This document shows, piece by piece, positions 32,819 through 39,749 of a stretch of 64,000 bases of DNA. Under the pieces are notes generated by a model. The model was given only the letters and a program-made list of their open reading frames with translations. It was not told the DNA's origin and made no database searches. Positions within the stretch are counted from its first letter, which is position 1, and every line of letters starts with the position of its first letter. Made by a program: the position numbers and the translations under genes. Origin of the DNA: a bacterium (GTDB lineage: Bacteria > Cyanobacteriota > Vampirovibrionia > Obscuribacterales > Obscuribacteraceae); the NCBI GenBank assembly GCA_018062085.1, contig JAGOSY010000005.1, positions 124,001-188,000 of the forward strand, in the 5' to 3' direction.

Positions 32819-32855
32819 TGGTCGAAATTGTCGTGTTGGTCGAAAACGTCGATTT
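32802..32855. repeat. Three 18-bp direct repeats over the module promoter
   Basis: Units at 32802-32819, 32820-32837 and 32838-32855 share the pattern G-TCGAAA--NTCG followed by a variable tail. They begin at the -35 box of the PIN/HTH promoter and extend upstream. Head-to-tail sites at a fixed period suit excisionase/BldC-like HTH proteins, which are known to bind direct repeats. Confidence 0.75.
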
Positions 32856-32870
32856 GAGCGCGCGTTTGTG

Positions 32871-32990
32871 CCTCGTTTGGCTGATAAAGTTAGAATTACA
32901 GTTGGCACAAAAGAGCAAAATGGTAAGCTGCTTGCTCCATTGGAAGATATTGTTAGCAAAGTCATGGATAGTAGCAGTAAGGAGTCGTAA
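32871..32990 (+). pseudogene. hisC: hisC 3'-end fragment, copy B
   Basis: The frame reads PRLADKVRITVGTKEQNGKL, LLAPLEDIVSK and then nine extra residues VMDSSSKES before TAA at 32988-32990. Homology to hisC starts abruptly at 32871; the sequence before it is unrelated. AAGGAG within the last codons is a well placed ribosome binding site for the DUF427 gene, whose ATG follows the TAA directly. This suggests that this copy is the original hisC terminus, cut off by the PIN/HTH insertion. Confidence 0.85.
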
Positions 32991-33374
32991 ATGAGCGACA
33001 AGACGGTGTTGATACCTGGACCAAGCCACCCTATTACCATTGAGCAGAGCCCGTCGCGGGTCGTCGTTAAGTTTGGCGGAGTGGTAGTTGCTGATACTAC
33101 AGAGGCGGTCATTCTCAAGCAGCCTAGCAGCCCTGAGCGCTTTGTCATCCCTCGCAAAGACGTAAAGATGGAATTGCTTGAGCGTAGCGAAAAGACCAGC
33201 TATTGTCCGTACAAAGGCGATGTCTCTTACTTCAATCTCAAGAGTGGCGATGCGAACTCAGCAAACGCTGCCTTCTCCTTTGAGACGCCCCACGCAGCAG
33301 TGGCTGAACTCAAAGAGCGGATTGGCTTCTATACCGAGAAAGTAGAGTCGATTGTCGAGGAGAAAGTCGGTTAG
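32991..33374 (+). CDS. DUF427 domain protein
   Basis: 127 residues with the DUF427 pattern: VVVKFGGVVVADTTEAVILKQ, PERFVIPRKDVKMELLERSEKTSYCPYKGDVSYFNL and TPHAAVAELKERIGFY. The family is small, cytosolic and beta-rich, without a firmly known role. The ATG directly follows the stop codon of the hisC fragment and uses AGGAG in it, so the gene was probably the last member of the his operon before the insertion. Confidence 0.9.
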   Translation: MSDKTVLIPGPSHPITIEQSPSRVVVKFGGVVVADTTEAVILKQPSSPERFVIPRKDVKMELLERSEKTSYCPYKGDVSYFNLKSGDANSANAAFSFETPHAAVAELKERIGFYTEKVESIVEEKVG

Positions 33375-33406
33375 AGCGTTTTTTCGACGTGCAGGAGGAA
33401 ATACAA

Positions 33407-33910
33407 ATGGGAGCTGCACTTTCATACGTTGCGGTAAAAGATAGACCTGACTCTGCATTGTTAAAGTCGCTGAATATCAACGAAATGACCAGTGGAACCG
33501 ACCTGCATGCATTGTACGGAGCGGACACAATTAATGGCTGTGTTTTCGAATCAGGCTGGTTCGTCATTACCATTTATGGAGATTCGGAAGCATTGCTTTC
33601 ACCAAAAGTTCTCAAGCAACTTTCGGCTGGAAGCCGCCTAGTCGCTTGCGAGGTAGAAGAGCATGTTATGGTCAGTACGGCAGCTGGCTGGATAAATGGC
33701 GAACAAGTCTGGAGTGTCGTTTACGATTCACAGGAAGACGATGAAGAAATCGTCGTCACAGGCAACCCGCCTGCTGGTTTCAATGAAATGGCAGCGGCAC
33801 TGCGGAAGGAGTTGACGTTCTTCGAGATTCCAACTGAGCTTGTGCACAACATTTGTGGTTTTGAATACCTGGGTAACAACTTTTTCCCTCATTTCGAGAT
33901 TGATTTTTAA
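33407..33910 (+). CDS. Hypothetical soluble protein, 167 aa
   Basis: The ATG at 33407 has GGAGG eight bases upstream and is preferred over GTG 33389. The product starts MGAALSYVAVKDRPDSALLKSL and contains SGWFVITIYGDSEALLS and AACEVEEHVMVS-like strands (LVACEVEEHVMVSTAAGW), a mixed alpha/beta protein without signal or membrane helix. I do not recognise a family. It follows DUF427 by 32 bp in the same direction and is likely co-transcribed. Confidence 0.75.
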   Translation: MGAALSYVAVKDRPDSALLKSLNINEMTSGTDLHALYGADTINGCVFESGWFVITIYGDSEALLSPKVLKQLSAGSRLVACEVEEHVMVSTAAGWINGEQVWSVVYDSQEDDEEIVVTGNPPAGFNEMAAALRKELTFFEIPTELVHNICGFEYLGNNFFPHFEIDF

Positions 33911-33935
33911 GGCCACAAAATAGAGGTGCAATTGA

Positions 33936-34895
33936 TCAGCTGCTACCGCCAATTTTTAGAGACTGTGCTTGAGCGCCATCAAATAGCTTCAATGCAAACG
34001 ACTCAATCAATTCGCGCTTTGCTAACTTCTTTAGCCAATAACTGGGTATGCCTTCAACTCCATAGTATGCTCCTGCAAGTTGGCCGTAAATGGCCGCTGT
34101 GGTATCAGCATCATTGCCGAGATTAACTGCCTTCAGGCAGCCGGTCTTAAAGTCATTGCTATTGTCAAAGGCCCACAACGCGGCCTCAAGACTTTTGACC
34201 ACGTAGCCAGTTCCAGCGATGAATGGTGGCATTTTATTCTTGTATGAGCCTTTTGCTATTTCTTCAATTTCAGGGCAGAGCCTGCGCGTGTTCCACAGAT
34301 CTGGAACTGGCGAGTAGAGCGGTGCCAACAATTCTTCTTTGCTCGCTCCGTTTAACGCTCCGACAATTTGCCCGGCAAAGTAACGGCATGCGTCAACGGC
34401 GACCGGTGCACCGTGTGTGGTGCGCGAGCTTTCGCCAGCTAGGTCTATTGCCATGATCGGGTCGGCAGCAAAGTATAGAGGCACTCCTGCAAGTCTCATT
34501 AATGAACCATTTCCTGCGGTTAGTGGATTTGTGTCACCGCAAAAAGGCTTTCCTGTTTTTTCAAATTGTAAGAGGGCCTTTCTTACCGTTGATCCGACGT
34601 CGAAGCATCGCCCGTTGCTGCTCAGATGACCAGTGCGAAACCATTTTACATAGCGCTGCAATTGGTCTATAGGGTCGAACTTTCCCATTTCAATCAGGCT
34701 TTCGGCCAGGCAAAGACCCATAGATGTGTCATCTGTCCATTCACCTGCCTTTAGTTTGAACGGGCCACCACCCACCATTTCTGATACTGGCGAAAATGTG
34801 CCTGGCTTTTCGAATTCGCAAGTCGTACCTACAGCGTCACCTGTAGCCATTCCAAGAAGGCAGCCTAGATAGCGAGAACGTGAATCAATTGACAT
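33936..34895 (-). CDS. ADP-ribosylglycohydrolase (DraG-like)
   Basis: About 319 residues from ATG 34895; a TTG at 34946 would add a Lys/Gln/Asn-rich tail, and neither start has a good ribosome binding site. Metal and active-site motifs of the family are present: LGCLLGMATGDAVG, GEWTDDTSMGLCLAES, NGSLMRLAGVPLY, and AVNLGNDADTTAAIYGQLAGAYYG. These enzymes remove ADP-ribose from proteins or small molecules using two Mg2+ ions. No ADP-ribosyltransferase was recognised nearby; the two small genes upstream are in the same direction. Confidence 0.88.
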   Translation of the reverse strand: MSIDSRSRYLGCLLGMATGDAVGTTCEFEKPGTFSPVSEMVGGGPFKLKAGEWTDDTSMGLCLAESLIEMGKFDPIDQLQRYVKWFRTGHLSSNGRCFDVGSTVRKALLQFEKTGKPFCGDTNPLTAGNGSLMRLAGVPLYFAADPIMAIDLAGESSRTTHGAPVAVDACRYFAGQIVGALNGASKEELLAPLYSPVPDLWNTRRLCPEIEEIAKGSYKNKMPPFIAGTGYVVKSLEAALWAFDNSNDFKTGCLKAVNLGNDADTTAAIYGQLAGAYYGVEGIPSYWLKKLAKRELIESFALKLFDGAQAQSLKIGGSS

Positions 34896-34929
34896 TTGTT
34901 GTTTGTTCTTTTGTTTGTCTTTTTGCTTG

Positions 34930-35391
34930 TTATTTTGATTGTTCAATCTCGGCTAAACGCTCTGTCAGTTTCGCAGATACCAGGTTTATCTCGTCTAGTC
35001 GTTGCTGAACCGACTCTTTAATGGCGCGGATAGCTTCAAGTGATTGTCCGGCTTGCAGAGAAGCATCAAGGACACCTATGCGCCGTATTTTAGCCTGTTC
35101 TGCCAGAGCTGCATTTTCTTTTAGTTCGGCCATCATCTGTCGTTCTTTCCAAACGGTCGCGCTCCCTCTGTACTTAGCTAGAGCTCGTATTGTCTCCCTC
35201 TCAGTAGTCTCTAGGCTGGCGCTCCACTTTTCCATTTCCTTGTTGGCTAGATTAAAATCTGAAAGTGCGTTCTTTGTTTGCACGGCAGACATAGACTTCG
35301 TTTCAACGGCGGGAAGATTTACAATTTTTTCGATGGAGGCTTTTGCCATTTCTTCATGTTTCTCAATGTCCTTTTGCATAGGCATAAACAT
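34930..35391 (-). CDS. Coiled-coil protein of unknown function
   Basis: 153 residues from ATG 35391, almost all helical and charged (EKHEEMAKASIEKIV, LDEINLVSAKLTERLAEIEQSK), no signal peptide. The same frame is open for 34 codons upstream (to TAA at 35494-35496) and reads plausibly there (SKVVARETKLSEALEINGG), but it contains no ATG, GTG or TTG, and the ATG lacks a ribosome binding site. A rarer start codon or an alternative start is therefore possible. Family not recognised. Confidence 0.6.
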   Translation of the reverse strand: MFMPMQKDIEKHEEMAKASIEKIVNLPAVETKSMSAVQTKNALSDFNLANKEMEKWSASLETTERETIRALAKYRGSATVWKERQMMAELKENAALAEQAKIRRIGVLDASLQAGQSLEAIRAIKESVQQRLDEINLVSAKLTERLAEIEQSK

Positions 35392-35504
35392 TGTCGGCGA
35401 GAGTGTGATAACACCTCCATTAATTTCTAGTGCTTCGGATAGCTTTGTCTCTCGGGCAACTACTTTACTCTTTCGATTTTGGCTACTTGTGATTTATTTT
35501 CAAT

Positions 35505-35825
35505 CTAGAAGTTAAATACGTTTATCGAGTCGCTGGGCTGCGCTTTCGCCGTCAGTACTTTTGGCAAGCTTCTACTGGTTGAGCTTTTAGACGACTTGGG
35601 CGTTTTCTTGCCCGAACGTTCGTGTCGTGGAAGCTTTTCCTTTAGTGCGTTTACAGCACTCATCTGGGCTGCTTTGCGCGCGCGGGCTACTTCTTCATCC
35701 AATTCTTTTTCGATTGATTGTTTGATGACTACTGTTTTGAAGTACGTTTCAAGTCGTTCAAGCAGACTTGGCTCAGGCGTGGTTGCTATTTTTTGAGCGC
35801 CATCTCGATTGCTTTTGCTCTTCAT
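35505..35825 (-). CDS. Small basic protein of unknown function
   Basis: 106 residues, rich in Lys, Ser and Arg. The N-terminal half is helical (LLERLETYFKTVVIKQSIEKELDEEVARARKAAQ) and the C-terminal half is a basic Ser/Lys/Thr linker. No motif is recognised. It lies between the DUF433/DUF5615 pair and the coiled-coil gene on the same strand and could be part of either unit. Confidence 0.55.
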   Translation of the reverse strand: MKSKSNRDGAQKIATTPEPSLLERLETYFKTVVIKQSIEKELDEEVARARKAAQMSAVNALKEKLPRHERSGKKTPKSSKSSTSRSLPKVLTAKAQPSDSINVFNF

Positions 35826-35881
35826 AAATCAAATGACCTTCGAGCGCTACTTCTGAGCCGTTGGCAACTTTTTCTTTAACC

Positions 35882-36214
35882 TTAAGGCAACGGTAAGAAT
35901 GATGCATCAGTGTCGTTCTCAAACGCCCTTAGATCATCTGCTCGCATAAGCAGTAGCTGAAGAATCTCATTGGTTTTGCAGTTTCCGAGGGTGATCCGAA
36001 CAACCTTCGGTGGGTGTCGGAAGAGCATGCTTCTGTGAAAAAAGTCTAAATCTTTAGAGACGATAACCATCTGATTTGTTCTTGCATGCTGCCATATTAC
36101 TTCATCAGTGGCGGTATCCATATCTAGATCGCGCACGTGTTTAGTGCCTGGATAAGTGGCTTGTAGAGGCTCAACCAAGCGTTTCGCTAAGTTCTGGTCA
36201 AGCAGCAGCTTCAT
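35882..36214 (-). CDS. DUF5615 PIN-like toxin
   Basis: 110 residues with the family pattern MKLLLDQNLAKRLVEPL, HVRDLDMDTATDEVIWQHA, MVIVSKDLDFFHRSMLF and PKVVRITLGNCKTNEILQLL. The Asp residues in LLLDQN, RDLD and KDLDF correspond to a PIN-like acidic site. It overlaps the DUF433 gene by 4 bases (ATGA). DUF433-DUF5615 pairs are recognised as type II toxin-antitoxin candidates. Confidence 0.87.
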   Translation of the reverse strand: MKLLLDQNLAKRLVEPLQATYPGTKHVRDLDMDTATDEVIWQHARTNQMVIVSKDLDFFHRSMLFRHPPKVVRITLGNCKTNEILQLLLMRADDLRAFENDTDASFLPLP

Positions 36215-36438
36215 GCCGACTTTATATTGAAGAGCTTTCTCTCGCGATCAGCTGCGAAGGCTAAGCAAGCGCTGATGTCAGTTGCTGTGAGCTCAGGGAA
36301 GTCTGTGAGAATTTCGGAAGTTGACATACCACTTGCAAGGTACTCAAGAACGTCCGAAACCGTTATCCGCATGCCGCGAATACAGGGCTTGCCGCCCCGT
36401 TTATCTTGTTGGATGGTGATTATTGCGCTATAGTCCAT
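36211..36438 (-). CDS. DUF433 antitoxin
   Basis: 75 residues with the DUF433 HTH pattern: ITIQQDKRGGKPCIRGMRITVSDVLEYLASGMSTSEILTDFPELTATDISACLAFAADRE. It is the upstream partner of the DUF5615 toxin. A minus-strand -35 box TTGACT lies about 36 bases before the ATG, but the matching -10 box is weak (TAAGCT at 17 bases). Confidence 0.9.
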   Translation of the reverse strand: MDYSAIITIQQDKRGGKPCIRGMRITVSDVLEYLASGMSTSEILTDFPELTATDISACLAFAADRERKLFNIKSA

Positions 36439-36506
36439 CTATCGAGCTTATCTTGCGGCTCGACAGAAGTCAACTAGGTCAATTCGGCTCAGTCTGAACC
36501 AGCTTT

Positions 36507-37571
36507 CTAGTAGTTCGCCATTCCAACTACGGGCACTTTCCGGTAGACCATCACCTCTGAGAATCCATTCTTATTCCAGCGGCCATCTTTGTCGTGCATT
36601 TTGTCGTTGAAACGATCAAGGTTGCCATCTCCAATGATGGTGCCGGTATCGCTGTTATTTTCGTAAATTTTGCCTTGGCCTTTGTAGATGGCGGCGTGTC
36701 CAGGCATTCCATCAGGACGTTGGCCAATCAGAACATCACCGGGGTTAACGCTGTCGCCTTTCAAGGCACCATCTTGGGGAACTGCTTCGTAACCATGCAG
36801 TTTCAAGAGTTGAGCAAGTTGCTTGTTGTTGTTAGTAATGGGGAAGCTTGGATCTAGCTCGTGCAATGCACCTGATACAGCGAGGGCGCAGCCGAGGCGT
36901 GGATTGATTTTAGGATCAAGTTCTAAAATTGATTTGCCTTCTAATGGTAGTGCCGGAAGACTGTCGCTAGGGCCGCGGCTTGTTGTATCGTCGCCGTAGC
37001 CAGCGCTGCCTCTGGGGCGGGAAATCATTTCAATGTCTTCGTCTGGCGTTATTCTGTCTGCCCGACCTGAGTCTTCCGATTCATAAGGAGCCCAACCATT
37101 TTTGGGAATTTTGAAATCAATCGATGGATTGCCATTGCCGGTGATATCGTCGGTGTTTCCGAAGTCGATAAAGCAATCTGGTTTTGCCGACGGGAGGCCG
37201 TAGATGTCATCGCTTCTGAATTGCAGAACCGGCATGTTGTCGCCGAAACCTTTGCTATCTGGACGCAGTATCGGCATATTGTCGTCGAAGCCTTTGCTAT
37301 CTGAGCGTAGCACCGGCATATTGTCGTCAAAGCCCTTGCCGTCGAAACGTAGTACTGGCATATTGTCTATCAGTTTCAGTCCTGGGCCCTTGCCAGTATC
37401 TAAACCGCTGATCGAAAAATTGTTATCGAATGCCTGGGGCAGGCTGCCACCGCGTGAGCATGAGTTGTCGCCTTTGAAGAGATCAATAGCGCTAGCAAAT
37501 GACAGCGAGTCTGGTGCGGCTTTGACTTCGTCTGAAGCAGCATCGTTTGCTAGGTTATATACTCTCACCAT
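36507..37571 (-). CDS. Repeat-containing protein with CHAP/NlpC-like C-terminal domain
   Basis: 354 residues, start with GAGGTG upstream. Residues 69-120 hold four copies of a 14-residue unit (DNMPVLRFDGKGFD and variants). Residues 220-350 look like a CHAP/NlpC-type cysteine amidohydrolase: Cys228 in RLGCALAVSGAL, His292 in PGHAAIYKGQG and Asn305-306 in YENNSDTG. Such domains cut peptidoglycan peptides. There is no signal peptide, so export would need a different route, or the protein may act after lysis. Family membership of the whole protein is not recognised. Confidence 0.7.
   Translation of the reverse strand: MVRVYNLANDAASDEVKAAPDSLSFASAIDLFKGDNSCSRGGSLPQAFDNNFSISGLDTGKGPGLKLIDNMPVLRFDGKGFDDNMPVLRSDSKGFDDNMPILRPDSKGFGDNMPVLQFRSDDIYGLPSAKPDCFIDFGNTDDITGNGNPSIDFKIPKNGWAPYESEDSGRADRITPDEDIEMISRPRGSAGYGDDTTSRGPSDSLPALPLEGKSILELDPKINPRLGCALAVSGALHELDPSFPITNNNKQLAQLLKLHGYEAVPQDGALKGDSVNPGDVLIGQRPDGMPGHAAIYKGQGKIYENNSDTGTIIGDGNLDRFNDKMHDKDGRWNKNGFSEVMVYRKVPVVGMANY
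37200..37367. repeat. 42-bp tandem repeat in the CHAP-like gene
   Basis: Four head-to-tail units of about 42 bp (the last incomplete) encode DNMPVLR-D-KGFD in the minus-strand gene. The units share the plus-strand core GGCATATTGTCGTCGAA with few differences. Length variation in steps of 42 bp would keep the frame. Confidence 0.8.
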
Positions 37572-37754
37572 ACAGATTCACCTCTTGTGTTGGTTGGCGA
37601 CTGGTTCGAATTTCGTTAGTAAGACTGACAGTCGATTGCAAATTGCTCGACTGAAATACCATACCTTGGCAATATTGGCGTTTTGGGGGCGCAGTGGGGT
37701 AACCCCTACGGAAGCTGGATAGGAGCGAATTCTTAGGGTCCACCGCACTATGAA

Positions 37755-38165
37755 CTACTTAAATAGGCCCATGACTAAGCAGAGCCTGTTCTCAATTTCT
37801 CGCAAGTTGGTTCGCTCGAGGACACCAACCAAGCGCCGAAAGCGCAAGATGGAAGCGCTTCTGACTTGCTCTGACATGAAATAAGTTGTGTGATGCAGTC
37901 CATTGCTAGGTGAGGCAATGATCTCTAGGTGCATAGAAATCGTCTTTCCTTGGGAATTGGTGGTTTGTTTGCTTGTTCCTGGCACCACATTTACTCGACC
38001 TATTTTTGTAGCGGCATTGTTCAATTCTTGCGTTGAGACAATCACTGCTGGGTGTTCCAATCCTAGTTCAGTTCCGATTGGATTAGCAAAATCGACCATC
38101 CAAATTTCACCGCGATTGAAGGCGTTAGGTTTGGTAGGTTGATAAAATCCTGGTGTAGTAGTCAT
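37755..38165 (-). CDS. mazF: MazF/PemK-family endoribonuclease toxin
   Basis: 136 residues. The PemK/MazF fold is visible in FNRGEIWMVDFANPIGTELGLEHPAVIVS, VNVVPGTSK, and LHHTTYFMSEQVRSASILRFRRLVGVL with the catalytic Arg and Thr/Ser. It cleaves mRNA at short sequences. It overlaps mazE by 4 bases (ATGA). The 183-bp space to 37571 holds only a short hairpin with GGGGTAACCCC near 37700 and no gene. Confidence 0.88.
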   Translation of the reverse strand: MTTTPGFYQPTKPNAFNRGEIWMVDFANPIGTELGLEHPAVIVSTQELNNAATKIGRVNVVPGTSKQTTNSQGKTISMHLEIIASPSNGLHHTTYFMSEQVRSASILRFRRLVGVLERTNLREIENRLCLVMGLFK

Positions 38166-38425
38166 TCTTGAGCGAGACCGTCGGAGGCAGCACCTTCCAT
38201 AACTGCTGAGATTTCTTGGTACTGTTTCAACAGCTTAGGGTTGGCCGACAAGTCTGCTAAATCGCTGACCAATTGCTTGGAGTTTATATCTTGCTCAAGC
38301 AATTCGATGGCGCGGTCGAGAAGAGCAGGGTGACTCAAATGTGTGAGCGTCTGCATATGGTCTAGCTTTGCCTTGGCTGCGAGATTAATTCGAACCGTCG
38401 GTTGCTTGATGGCTCTGCTTTCCAT
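38162..38425 (-). CDS. mazE: Antitoxin of the MazF module
   Basis: 87 residues from ATG 38425 with AGAGGT upstream; upstream in-frame starts are before the promoter and are rejected. The N-terminus reads like a ribbon-helix-helix or MazE-type strand (KQPTVRINLAAKAKLDHMQTLT) and the C-terminus (SDLADLSANPKLLKQYQEISAVMEG) resembles the toxin-blocking tail. Assignment is by position before mazF and by size. Confidence 0.75.
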   Translation of the reverse strand: MESRAIKQPTVRINLAAKAKLDHMQTLTHLSHPALLDRAIELLEQDINSKQLVSDLADLSANPKLLKQYQEISAVMEGAASDGLAQE

Positions 38426-38446
38426 TTTTAAATACCTCTGTAGTCG

Positions 38447-38475
38447 ATTATGTAGCCAAATTTGTATACAGTCAA
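38447..38475 (-). promoter_or_regulatory. mazEF promoter
   Basis: Minus-strand TTGACT (38475-38470) and CATAAT (38452-38447), spacer exactly 17. The palindrome TGTATACA lies in the spacer just after the -35 box and could be the operator. The start point near 38440 leaves a 15-base leader containing AGAGGT. Confidence 0.75.
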
Positions 38476-38501
38476 TTCGGAACGACCCAAATTTAGCCTT
38501 C

Positions 38502-38549
38502 TTGAACCTATTTACTATTTTTGGTAAATTACATACCAACTAGTTGGTA
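38502..38549 (+). promoter_or_regulatory. Promoter and TetR-type operator of the TetR/SRPBCC operon
   Basis: TTGAAC (38502-38507) and TAAATT (38525-38530) are separated by 17 bases. A perfect 16-bp palindrome TACCAACTAGTTGGTA (38534-38549) covers the predicted start site, 50 bases before the TetR gene, and has the size and symmetry of TetR-family operators. Divergent mazEF could also be affected. Confidence 0.8.
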
Positions 38550-38598
38550 CTGAATTTTGGGCGAAATTCAAATTTCAAAAAAGAGACATGCCTAACCA

Positions 38599-39216
38599 AT
38601 GGCCCGCACCCGCAATAGTCTTGAAACCCGCACCAAGCTGCTTGACGCAGCTCGTGACCTGATTCGTGCCAAGGGCTACAGCGCCACAACCGTAGACGAC
38701 ATTTGCCAGGCGGCCGGGGTGACCAAGGGCGGCTTCTTCCATCATTTTGAAAGCAAAGACGAGCTTGGCGTTGCCGCTGCTGAACAATTTAGCAATATGG
38801 CTGAGCAGATTTTTGGAGCTGCCCCCTATCAAGCTCTTGAAGATCCTCGCGATCGCCTTTTGGGCTACATAGATTTTCGCATCGCCATGCTTGGTGCTGA
38901 AATCTCACAGTACACGTGCTTGCTTGGCACCATGGTGCAAGAAGCTTACGCTACCCATCCAAGCGTGCGTCAGGCCTGTGATGCAGGGATGACAGCCCAT
39001 GTAAGAGACTTGGCGCACGATATTGAAGACGCTAAATTACTCTACGCGCCAAAGGCCAGCTGGACGTCTGAAAGTGTCGGCTATTTCATTCAATCAGTTA
39101 TACAGGGCGCATTTATTTTTGCCAAAGCCAAGCAAAGCCCAGAGGTAGCGGTGCAAAGCATGATGCATCTGCGCCGCTATTTAGAATCTTTGTTTGATAC
39201 CTCTACTAAGGAGTAA
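38599..39216 (+). CDS. TetR/AcrR-family repressor
   Basis: 205 residues. N-terminal HTH: TRTKLLDAARDLIRAKGYSATTVDDICQAAGVTKGGFFHHFESKDELG; the C-terminal ligand domain is helical and includes SQYTCLLGTMVQEAY, typical of the TetR_C families that regulate small-molecule responses. It is the first gene of a three-gene operon with two SRPBCC proteins and probably autorepresses through the palindrome at 38534-38549. Ligand unknown. Confidence 0.92.
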   Translation: MARTRNSLETRTKLLDAARDLIRAKGYSATTVDDICQAAGVTKGGFFHHFESKDELGVAAAEQFSNMAEQIFGAAPYQALEDPRDRLLGYIDFRIAMLGAEISQYTCLLGTMVQEAYATHPSVRQACDAGMTAHVRDLAHDIEDAKLLYAPKASWTSESVGYFIQSVIQGAFIFAKAKQSPEVAVQSMMHLRRYLESLFDTSTKE

Positions 39217-39218
39217 CC

Positions 39219-39734
39219 ATGTCAGAAATTACATCTACCATGCCCGATCACCCAGAGGTCGCCAACAATTTGGAGCGCGAGTTAAGTTTGACGCGCATCA
39301 TTGATGCCCCGCCAGAAAAAGTCTTTAGAGCCTGGACCGAACCAGCTTTGATCGTGCAGTGGTTTACGCCGCCGCCATATAAGACGATAGCGGCAGAAGT
39401 AGATTTGCGCGCGGGCGGCTCAAATGTGATTGTGATGCAGGCTCCCGATGGCACTGAGATTCCAAACAGAGGTATCTACTTAGAAGTAGTGAAGAATGAG
39501 CGTTTGGTTTTCACTGATGCTTATATCAGCGCCTGGGTGCCATCAGAGAAGCCCTTTATGACTGGCATTCTTACTTTTGAAGAGTATGAAGGCAAAACTA
39601 AATATACTGCTCGGGTTATGCATTGGACCGTGGCCGACCGCGAAGCTCACGAGAAAATGGGCTTCCATGAGGGCTGGGGTATCGCTACAGATCAGCTTGA
39701 GGCGCTTGTGGCAAAGCTCAATTTGAAGAAGTAA
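39219..39734 (+). CDS. SRPBCC protein, AHSA1/START-like
   Basis: 171 residues, AAGGAG five bases upstream, two bases after the TetR stop. The AHSA1 pattern is ELSLTRIIDAPPEKVFRAWTEPALIVQWFTPPPYKT, GSNVIVMQAPDGTEIPNRGIYLEVVKNERLVFTD and FHEGWGIATDQLEALV. These cytosolic proteins bind hydrophobic ligands in a helix-grip fold; the function here is unknown but is linked to the TetR ligand by the operon. Confidence 0.9.
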   Translation: MSEITSTMPDHPEVANNLERELSLTRIIDAPPEKVFRAWTEPALIVQWFTPPPYKTIAAEVDLRAGGSNVIVMQAPDGTEIPNRGIYLEVVKNERLVFTDAYISAWVPSEKPFMTGILTFEEYEGKTKYTARVMHWTVADREAHEKMGFHEGWGIATDQLEALVAKLNLKK

Positions 39735-39749
39735 ATTAGAGGAGGAGCG

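Noticed and set aside
32625..32870. Plus-strand frame running into the hisC fragment, which could suggest a longer fusion protein
   Set aside because: The part before 32871 is the complement of the antitoxin gene and its promoter repeats; only the hisC-like end is homologous to anything.
37590..37640. GGTTCGAAT resembling a tRNA T-loop
   Set aside because: The flanking bases cannot form the T stem, and no acceptor or anticodon arm is present.
37670..37720. GGGGTAACCCC as terminator of mazF
   Set aside because: The stem is four or five base pairs with a three-base loop and no T-tract on the minus strand.
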